Positions 57,301-64,000 of a stretch of 64,000 bases of DNA are shown in pieces. The notes beneath the pieces are model-generated. The model made no database searches. It saw nothing but the letters and a program-made list of their open reading frames with translations, and was not told where the DNA came from. The stretch comes from Solanum dulcamara. Its lineage: Eukaryota > Streptophyta > Magnoliopsida > Solanales > Solanaceae. Made by a program: the position numbers and the translations under genes. The stretch spans positions 11,564,740-11,628,739 of the forward strand of contig NC_077245.1 of assembly GCF_947179165.1 (NCBI RefSeq), read 5' to 3'. Numbering within the stretch: position 1 is the first letter of the stretch; each line of letters starts with the position of its first letter.

Positions 57301-60300
57301 ATATTTATATCTTCAGTCATAACAACCTTCTTCATTCTCTTTGTAGGCTCAAATTACTGCCTATGTTGAGTACTTTGGTCAGTTCACATCAGAACAATTT
57401 CCTGAAGATATAGCTGAGGTATGTAGTTACATCAGAAACTATCCTCCCAGCAACTCTCTCTTTCTTAATAATTTTCTCTACCTAGTTAAATCTTTTCAAT
57501 ATTCTGGAAAACTAATATAATGTGTATTTTGTCGGCAGCTGATACGGAACCGATATCCATCCAAGGAAAACCGACTTTTTGATGATGTTTTAGGTATCAT
57601 AAGTCTTAATCTAGATGATAACCACGATTTAAGTTAAGCTTTAAGATTATTCCTCCCATCTATTTGTGAGGTTGATTAGTTTTATCTGTCTTATGATTGA
57701 TTGCTTTTGATTTCCAGCGACTTTTGTTCTTCACCACCCAGAGCATGGGCATACTGTAATTCTTCCAATTATTTCATGCATCATCGATGGCACACTGGAC
57801 TATGATAAAAGTTGTCCTCCTTTCGCTTCTTTTATATCATTGGTTTGCCCAAGCAGTGAGGTATTCAGAATCCTGAACTATCGATTTGAATAATTGAGCC
57901 ATGTGAATACAATGATCTTTCTAGCAAACATTCTTGTTCTTGCAAAAGAGGAGGCTTTCATAATAATTCTTTGCTCTTAAATGCAGAAGGAATATTCAGA
58001 ACAGTGGGCTCTTGCATGTGGAGAGATTCTACGAATTTTGACACATTACAACCGTCCGATCTACAAAGTTGTGCAACAGGGTGGCGAAGCAGAGAGAAGC
58101 AGCCTAGGAATCCATGCTTCAACAAGTAAATCTGCTGATATCGAACCTAGTATGCCTTCAGTGCATCATGAGAGGAAAACGCTGAGGCCGTTGTCTCCAT
58201 GGATTACTGATATACTGCTCGCCGCACCTCTAGGTATTAGAAGTGATTACTTCCGTTGGTAAGTGTGCAGTGTGTCTACATACGCATTAACTTTTTCATT
58301 ATATTTCAATTTCATCAAGATGAAGGACTAATTGTTAACAATAGTTAAAACCATATATAACTTTCCTATTCTAATTATTTCTAGTGTTGTATGCTCCCTG
58401 CCACTTTTTCTAGAAGCTTTTTGCGAAGACATTGAGCCCGTACTTGTTTACCCAAGTCATGGATGAGCTAACTAACATTATATAGGATGATGTCTCATGG
58501 TCTATGCTTTTGCATATGATATTGCACAAATTGATGAAACTAGCAATGTTGTCAATCAAAAGTATGACTATAGGGAAGCACTCTAGAGTAAGAGTTCTAG
58601 GATAAGTAGAATTATAGAAGAAGACTGAATATACACACTGCAATTTTAGCTAGCAGAAAGCATCTAAGGTTATGGCCTAGTAGTCAATATAGTGCAATGA
58701 GAATCATGAGGTCTTGGGTTCAAATCCCAATGGAGCAAGAAACTCTAGGTGATTTTTTCTCATTTGTGCAAGTCTTGATGGATAAAGTTACTCGGTACCT
58801 ATGCCGGTGAGGAGTAGCAGGTTCCCCGTGGAATTAGTCGAAATTGGCATAAGCAGAGCCGAACATTACAATTAAACAATAACAACAATATACCTAGTGA
58901 AATCCCACAAGTGGGGTTTGGGGAGAGTAGAATGTACGCAAACCTTACCACTACCTCATGGAGATAGAGAGGTTGTTTCCGTAAGACCCTCGGCTCAAAA
59001 GTATCAGCCCCGGAACATTACAATTATAAAAAATATTTTAGCAGCATAAGAAGAGAGAAGTTGAGGTGAGATTTGATGGGATTGCGGTGCCTAAATGCAA
59101 ACAATTCAGATGTGTAGGCACAATCTCTAGGAGAATGGTATATAGGCCAAGATACGTGAAGGAGTTGATGTTCAACTGGAAGATTGGAGGCAGGAGAAGA
59201 AGACACAAGGCTTGGAATGTTATTCCTTTTGCTTTGATGTGGGTCCTTTGGAAGGAGAGAAATAGGAGAGTTTTAAATGGGTGGAGATGAGTTTTGCTCA
59301 TTTGAGTAGTCTCTGATCTCTTATTTTGTTTTGGTGCATCCATGTAGTTCCTGTTTATATAGAGGATTGGTGTCTTTGAGAGAGAACCATATTTTGTAGG
59401 TTTCTCCTTTTTTAGGTATACCTCTTGTATACGGCCAAGATGGTTTTGTTATTATTAATGAAATACTTTACCTGATAAAAAAAATTTCTAGGAGAATGGT
59501 ATGATAAATGAAGATGCTACTTATAGAATCACAATAGCATGATTGAAATGGAGTGCTACTGCTGGAGAGTTATGTGATAAAATGACACTCACCAAAGGGA
59601 AAGGCAAGGTTTCTAGACCAGTTATGTTTATGTGAAATGATGTTGAATGCGAATAAATATTGGTCCTCCAAAGTCCAGAATAGCCCCAAGATGAGTGCCG
59701 CAAAAATTCAGATGTTAGGAGAGATGTGCATTCATATAAGATTAAACAAGACTAAAAATGATGACATTCAACGCGTAATCTAACCACGACACTACTTTCA
59801 TACAAAAAAAATGACTACATTCAACAGAAAGTGATGTTTTATGGGAATGATTATTGGTCCTCCAAAGTCCAGCATATCCCCAAGATAAGTGCCGCAAAAA
59901 TGCGGATGTTAGGATAGATGTGCTCTCATATAAGATTAGACAAGATTAAAACTGACCACATTCAATGTGTCAGCTAACCCAGACACTACTTGCCATACAA
60001 AAAGTTGTCTATTCAACAAAAAGTACAAAATAGTACACATAGATGTTTAAAATGAGGGAAGGTTGTTTGAGATGGTTTTTCATGTTCTACTGTCGAACTC
60101 CAGATGTACCTTTTCCTAGATGTGAAATTATGAGTCTTCTCCTCTCAACATCTTTTCATGAAACTGAGTATATTTTGTAGTTGTGTTTCATGAAAAAAGA
60201 ATAAAGGGCCAAAATTACCTTTAAACTATTGAAAATATAGCACTTTTACCCTCCATTATCTTTTGGCATAAAAATGTCTTCACCTTCTAAAACATGGACC

Positions 60301-62999
60301 AGATTTGCCCTCAAATATATCGGTTGTCCAACTGAGCAATTGACATGGATAAAAAACCATTAACTCGTCTCACTTACCCATTAACCTTTTTTATTACCAT
60401 GACCCATCTAAAATAAAGGGGTGAAACAAAACTCATCCCTCATCCACCTGAGAAAAATACCAGAAACCCATTCAAAACCTCCCACCCTTGCCCAGAAAAA
60501 GAAGGAAAAATTACGTGACACAACAAACTAAGGCCCTATATTTACCCGAAATAGTGGTAGTTTAAAACAAAGTACATATTATAGCGATAATTTGGGGTTT
60601 TATAGCAAATATGCACATACACACTTATTATCCGCGCTGATACAGTTAGGCAGAGATATCATATACGCGCGGATACAATATATTTTAATATTGGTACATG
60701 CGCGGCTATAGTATATTCTGCTATAGAGATATGTTTACGCGTAGATACACTTATTATGCGTGCGGATAAAATGTTTTTCACTATTATTATGTGCCCGAAA
60801 ACAATGTATTCTGCTACGTTTTGAAACCGAAATGATATTACGTTTCATAATTAAGCATAATCTCTCTATCATTCGTAAATCTGGCGCAAATAATGCTATT
60901 TATGGAATTTCTAAACAAAGAACCATTGGAAACATTACAAGTTCATCAACAAAAACTCATTTCCCTCTTCTTCTACTTTTTTTTTTTTACTCCAATTTGA
61001 AGTCCAGAATCATCAAAATTTCATGGCTGAGATTAAGCTCCCTAGTTTAGTAAAATTCGGTTAGCCGTCTGAGAAAGTGATGAGGGAACAGATATTAAGT
61101 TCACCTAGTGTAGTTATGGCTATTGAGGTTTCTTGGTTGTGAACGGTAGAGAGAAAGGAGTGGTGTTGATGGAGCAAGTTTGTCGACTTTGGCAGGTTCT
61201 GCCACCGGTGGGTTTTTCGATTGTGTTTGTTGATTAAGGCCCACATGAAAAATAGCCTATTTTTGACAAAAATCAATATCACAGTAAAACCTTCTCCATT
61301 GCAACATAAAGGAGCTTAACACCATTAAAATTGCCCAAGACCCACCAGAAAAGAGCCTGATTTTTAAAAGAATTTGAAGAAAATCAACAAGCCAGTTGCA
61401 AAAGATTTCTCCTTTGCAATGTAAACAAGTCAAACACCATTGACTGACCAAAACCCATTTGAACAATAACCAGCAAGCAGCCATTACTGACTCCTCAATT
61501 GAAATTGATCTTTGCACTTCCTATTTTGCTATTAATTGGTTGAATGAATGGAAATTTTGAATTGATACTTAATTTGGAGAATTCTACATATATATGAAAA
61601 AGTGCTTGTGAAGAGATGGAAAGCCATTTCTAGCTTGGATTCTCGTACAGGGAAGAGAAGTAGGAAGAAACAATTAGAAGAAAGAATGAATAAGAAGAGA
61701 GTCAGAGAGAAAGGAGAAAGAAAATTAAATTTTGAGAATTTTTTCCCAAATAGCATCCATTTCAGCAAAAAACTTATTTTTTAAGTTGTTTGTTGTCCAA
61801 GCTGGAAGTCTGTTAGTGAGGAGGGCAATTCTGAGCCAATAAAATAACATCAAGGATATTTTTGATTCCAAAAAATCCCGGAAGGTAAAGGTGCTCTAAT
61901 TGCAATATATTAACGGTAATTTTGGTCCTTCTACGAAAAAATATAATGTAGTTACCTGATTTCATGTGGCAGCAGTCTCCTTCAAGAGTCAGAGCTGGCC
62001 ATTTAATCGATCTTGTTGCTGAAGCCGTAACTAAAATAATTTTGCTACAGAAAATCAACGTGCTATATTTATTATATACACTGCAGCTGTCTACATTAGT
62101 ACAACAGTAACTCAGGTTATGTAACGCATTCACAATTGCTATAGTTAGGTCACTGTGATATCCTCCTAAATCTTGAACCACTGGTCCCGAATCTCTCTGC
62201 ACTGTCCTGTCCACAACTGGTGTTCTTGTTCAGCAGAATTTTCTGTCTTCAGTTCTTGAAAATATTTCCAATTTTCCTATCAACAATCGTAGTTTCAGAC
62301 CAGTATTTATTTGAAAAACATCCGTAATAACTCTTCCACAGAGAAGGTAGAGCTTCTCTTTCTTCCCTTTAGTCAAAGAGACTTCCCCAAGGTTGGTCTA
62401 TTAATTTGTCTATACTAGTGCATGAGGATTAGCTCCAAAGTCCCACATGACATGCTTTCTGAAGCTTTCTTGTTTTTGAATTACTTTCACTAAAAAGGGC
62501 AGCCCGGTGCACTTAAGCTCCCGCTATGCGCAGGGTCCGGGGAAGGGCCCGACCACAAGGGGTCTATTGTACGCAGCCTTACCTTGCATTTCTGCCAGAG
62601 GAACTTCCATTTATTGCTGGGCCTGTAATACTGAAATACAAGTCTATTTTATGCTTATGTCCATACTGAAAAAGCTTTTCATGGATAGTGCATATGTATA
62701 GCACCACAAACACGAGGCTCGCTTCTTCCATCTATTTCTTTTATCCTTGTCCCGATGCTAACTTTGTTTAATCTGTTTTTGGTGCTTCTCAAGTTAAAGA
62801 ACTTTGTCATTTACTGACCTGATTTTTTTCTCATTAAATTATGTTCTTTGACTAATTCATAGACAGTTAGAGATCGTTGGGTAATAGGAAGTTGGAACTA
62901 CATTATCATGCTATTGATGTAACAAAGTGATTCATGTATGTAGGTGTGGTGGTGTTATGGGAAAGTATGCTGCTGGAGAACTAAAGCCACCATCAACTG
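51336..62999 (+). CDS. GI: GIGANTEA, first six coding exons (gene continues past right edge)
   Basis: Exons: 51336-51422, 57347-57418, 57539-57593, 57718-57860, 57987-58258 and 62944-62999. All have GT/AG borders and consistent phase, about 228 of ~1170 residues. Key stretches: [99 protein letters not shown] and [16 protein letters not shown], near-identical to Arabidopsis GIGANTEA as I remember it. GIGANTEA is a plant-specific, mainly nuclear scaffold that stabilises ZTL and acts with FKF1 in circadian and photoperiodic control. Introns 2 (5924 bp) and 6 (4685 bp) are swollen by transposons; the three between are 120-126 bp. No defect is seen in the exons. Confidence 0.96.
51648..52902. mobile_element. 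Long-TIR MULE with 10-bp TSD in a GIGANTEA intron
   Basis: TAATTAAAAA flanks both ends (51638-51647 and 52903-52912). The left end ACGTAAATACATAAAATCCC mirrors GGGATTTTATGTATTTACTC. The inverted match continues through CCTGAACTTGGCGGCAAA. The interior includes a poly-C run and a purine-rich GAAAGAAAGAAAG tract; no transposase. A stretch near 51930-52030 (GTTCGCCGGAAGTATC) looks less TE-like and could be captured DNA. Confidence 0.85.
52175..52192. repeat. C18 homopolymer
   Basis: Eighteen C in a row inside the MULE; length is prone to sequencing error. Confidence 0.9.
52913..53554. other. GIGANTEA intron 2, nothing recognised
   Basis: Plain AT-rich intron sequence with no repeat structure that I can define. 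Confidence 0.4.
53555..54470 (-). other. Possible retroelement remnant: 132-aa ORF followed by LTR-like leader, antisense
   Basis: On the minus strand an ORF (54465-54067) encodes a basic, Pro/Lys-rich peptide ([19 protein letters not shown]) with no domain I recognise. Downstream (54030-53560) the strand reads like an LTR R-U5: TTTATCCCTAATTTTCTAC, TTGTAATTGTTTGTTC, ATCTTGTATTTCATC. The pairing suggests the 3' part of an LTR element, but no second LTR is present. Function unknown. Confidence 0.3.
54640..55267 (+). pseudogene. L1-type LINE ORF2 C-terminal fragment
   Basis: Reading across several frames and stops: [56 protein letters not shown] text, KYGNRSPWF, and [16 protein letters not shown] (a hallmark of the plant L1 RT C-terminus), then [15 protein letters not shown] from the zf-RVT region. 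The fragment is cut by copia sequence at about 55268. Confidence 0.75.
55268..55960 (+). pseudogene. Copia RNase H-region fragment joined to the L1 piece
   Basis: [16 protein letters not shown] (55300-55345) is the copia RT-RNase H linker. It is followed by eroded VVSQFLD, HILRYIK, EYSDAG and [14 protein letters not shown], then an [21 protein letters not shown] block (55610-55665) and SNDQLAD (near 55857). There are many stops and no LTR, so it is probably a 5'-less fragment brought in by recombination or repair. Confidence 0.7.
56500..56660 (+). mobile_element. L1-type LINE 3' end with poly-A
   Basis: CATGTCTTTTTGTAAG, GGTATACTTGTATATTGGCA, then CTTTTAATGAAATTTATACC and a short A-tail are typical of Solanaceae L1 3' UTRs. 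It may be the 3' end of the L1 fragment at 54640. Confidence 0.5.
58651..59034 (+). mobile_element. SolS-type SINE inserted in the RTE, itself interrupted
   Basis: TTATGGCCTAGTAGTCAATA (A-box region) and CTTGGGTTCAAATCCCAA (B-box) head the element. GTACCTATGCCGGTGAGGAG and CCCGTGGAATTAGTCG form the body. ATTTTAGC flanks it at 58643-58650 and 59035-59042. The SINE sequence is 58651-58874 plus its A-rich tail at 59027-59034; 58875-59012 is a later insert. Confidence 0.85.
58875..59012 (-). mobile_element. 138-bp RTE LINE tail inserted in the SINE, perfect 14-bp TSD
   Basis: On the minus strand it reads GAGCCGAGGGTCTTACGG, GGTAAGGTTTGCGTAC, GTGGGATTTCACTAGGT and a TTG-rich tail. GAACATTACAATTA occurs exactly at 58861-58874 and 59013-59026. 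Nearly the same length and start as the copy at 32297. Confidence 0.92.
59142..59486 (+). mobile_element. 345-bp 5'-truncated L1 LINE with perfect 16-bp TSD
   Basis: TCTAGGAGAATGGTAT lies exactly at 59126-59141 and 59487-59502. The insert encodes an L1 C-terminus ([35 protein letters not shown]) followed by a short 3' UTR, TTATTATTAATGAAATACTT and an A8 tail, as expected for target-primed insertion. Confidence 0.92.
59638..60024 (+). repeat. 194-bp tandem duplication of RTE sequence
   Basis: Copies 59638-59831 and 59832-60024 share TATTGGTCCTCCAAAGTCCA, AAG(A/T)(A/T)..GTGCCGCAAAAAT, GATGTTAGGA and CATATAAGATTA. Both correspond to the RTE C-terminal [19 protein letters not shown] region, so the duplication happened inside the LINE. 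Confidence 0.88.
60207..61928. mobile_element. Eroded long-TIR MULE in GIGANTEA intron 6
   Basis: The left end GGCCAAAATTACCTTTAAAC mirrors the complement of GGTAATTTTGGTCC at the right, and the inverted match continues for about 75 bp (AGCACTTTTACC against GGTAAAGGTGCT). TSD not conserved. The interior has no transposase; open frames there lack motifs. Confidence 0.65.
62495..62601 (+). mobile_element. AU SINE, 5' 107 bp only
   Basis: AAAGGGCAGCCCGGTGCACT, CTCCCGCTATGCGCAGGGTC, GGGGAAGGGCCCGACCACAA and GTACGCAGCCTTACCTTGCA are the AU SINE head. It breaks off after TGCCAGAGG, before the tRNA B-box-like part. No TSD visible. The ORF across it is spurious. Confidence 0.8.
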
Positions 63000-64000
63000 G
63001 TATGTGAACTTTCATTGGTTGAATTTGTGTCTTTTATGATTCAAGAACTGCACATTCAGTTTTCAGTTCTAAATTGCTGGCATGAAATTCTTGCTGTTAA
63101 GTTTGTTTGAATGAATGTGTGTGTTTTAGGCTAAAAGTCTTCTCAGACCTTGCTAATAAAACCTGAGGATAGCTTGTTGACATCCTTTTAGTTACCACAT
63201 CTATTGTCATAGCCTAGTATATACTATTATAAAGCATGAAACCCCAATGTGAAATATTGGTCACCTTTTTGTCCTTTTTAAATAGATTTCACACTAGACA
63301 AAATTGTCATTTAATTAAGTTTCTAACATTTAGGACCTTTAAATTGACTAAAGCTTTAGTAATTAAATTTTTCTTTGTTTGGTAGGAATTTAAAATCGAG
63401 TAAGATTACTTATATAAATCTTTACTTATTTGAATTGTGTTGAGTAACTATAGCTTTTTTCTTGCGAGTGCGTTTGAATTATGTATAATGGGTAGGGTTT
63501 TCAAGAGTAGCTCACTGCAATTCCCTGAATTGTTTACAAAATTGGGTTCAAAGATGGCAGGTCATCTCCCGACCCTTTTGAGGCTCATGTATTAGGATTT
63601 TCTGAAAACTTTATTGTTGGTTTGGAGAAGGGTCAAAACTACCCCTAACCTATTAACTTTCTCTTAAAATTACCCTCCTCCCATCTATTGACTCCTAAAA
63701 AGCCCACCATTCTTTTCTAGCTTTAAACTACTCTTAAGGCCTAATGGTTGACTTGTTGGCTTGTTAGGACTTCATAAAAATACACGTGGCACTTCTCATT
63801 GGTTACATGGAACAAAAGAATAAATGTGGTCCAACCCGTCCCACTATAACTTTATGTTATTTTCATTTTTATTTTTGAATTGTTAGGAACTAGAGTATCA
63901 GTTTTATAACTCCAAGGCCTCATCTGTTTTCATTTATAAAAATGCTAATTTAATAAAATAAGTTATTATTTGATAAAATTAAATAAACATTTATGTCTCT
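63000..64000 (+). other. GIGANTEA intron 7 (5' part), nothing coding
   Basis: It begins GTATGTGAAC after the exon ending at 62999. From about 63628, GGGTCAAAACTACCCCTAAC looks like the left end of another MULE-type repeat running off the window. Confidence 0.6.

Larger units (their letters stand above)
58432..60024 (+). mobile_element. Decayed RTE LINE in GIGANTEA intron 6, interrupted by other retroposons
   Basis: The plus strand reads as eroded RTE RT in three pieces. First, 58437-58650: [15 protein letters not shown] and [16 protein letters not shown], the FADD motif now FAYD. Second, 59035-59141: [19 protein letters not shown]. Third, from 59503 on: NEDATYRI, then SRPVMF and the WPSKVQ-type region. 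Excising the inserts at 58651-59034 and 59142-59486 restores collinearity with the RTE at 7.1-8.8 kb. No TSD found for the RTE itself. Confidence 0.78.

Noticed and set aside
61532..61784. Opposed 60-78-aa ORFs
   Set aside because: Inside an eroded MULE, no motif, antisense shadows of each other.

Overview
This is a plant nuclear window, almost certainly from a Solanaceae genome and probably from the tomato/potato group (Solanum). Three things point there: three intron-containing plant genes, very AT-rich intergenic DNA, and a transposon set typical of the family (Tnt1-like copia, AU and SolS-type SINEs, RTE LINEs with TTG tails, TAGGGGTG-type hAT elements and long-TIR MULE MITEs). Species assignment is inference only.

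Three host genes are supported. (1) At the left edge on the minus strand lie the first five coding exons of a SOL1-like M14 metallocarboxypeptidase; its start codon is at 3580 and the gene runs off the left edge. (2) At 20983-22567 (+) there is a complete two-exon class IV (GH19) chitinase with a signal peptide and a hevein domain. Its promoter has a TATA box and W-boxes, two of which arose by a 127-bp tandem duplication. (3) From about 49385 to the right edge (+) lies the 5' part of GIGANTEA. It has two 5'UTR exons and six coding exons (about 228 residues). An evening element sits beside an ACGT-core site just before the leader, and two introns are swollen to 5.9 and 4.7 kb by transposons.

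The rest is mostly accessory DNA. Left to right: MITEs, a TRIM-like tandem and a SINE inside SOL1 introns; a decayed chloroplast rDNA insertion (5S, 4.5S and the 23S 3' end) at 5.3-6.1 kb; a 49-bp AU-SINE head with a 17-bp target-site duplication (TSD); a 5'-truncated RTE LINE (7.1-9.1 kb); a run of hAT elements (9.1-14.6 kb); a MULE nested in a MULE (14.9-16.6 kb); a 2.3-kb gypsy-type solo LTR with an internal 33-bp minisatellite (16.7-19.0 kb); the chitinase; a decayed copia element with a perfect TSD (23.9-29.1 kb); and mostly featureless DNA to 35 kb. Then comes a large MULE (36.5-44.4 kb, perfect 9-bp TSD) that has swallowed both a Tnt1-like element and a smaller MULE. RTE and gypsy remnants lead up to GIGANTEA.

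No operon-like or defence-island system is present. The three genes have unrelated roles: peptide processing, chitin defence, and circadian/photoperiod control. The most informative novelty is structural: nested insertions whose order can be read from intact TSDs, an organelle rDNA fossil, and a host clock gene carrying retroposons four kinds deep in one intron.
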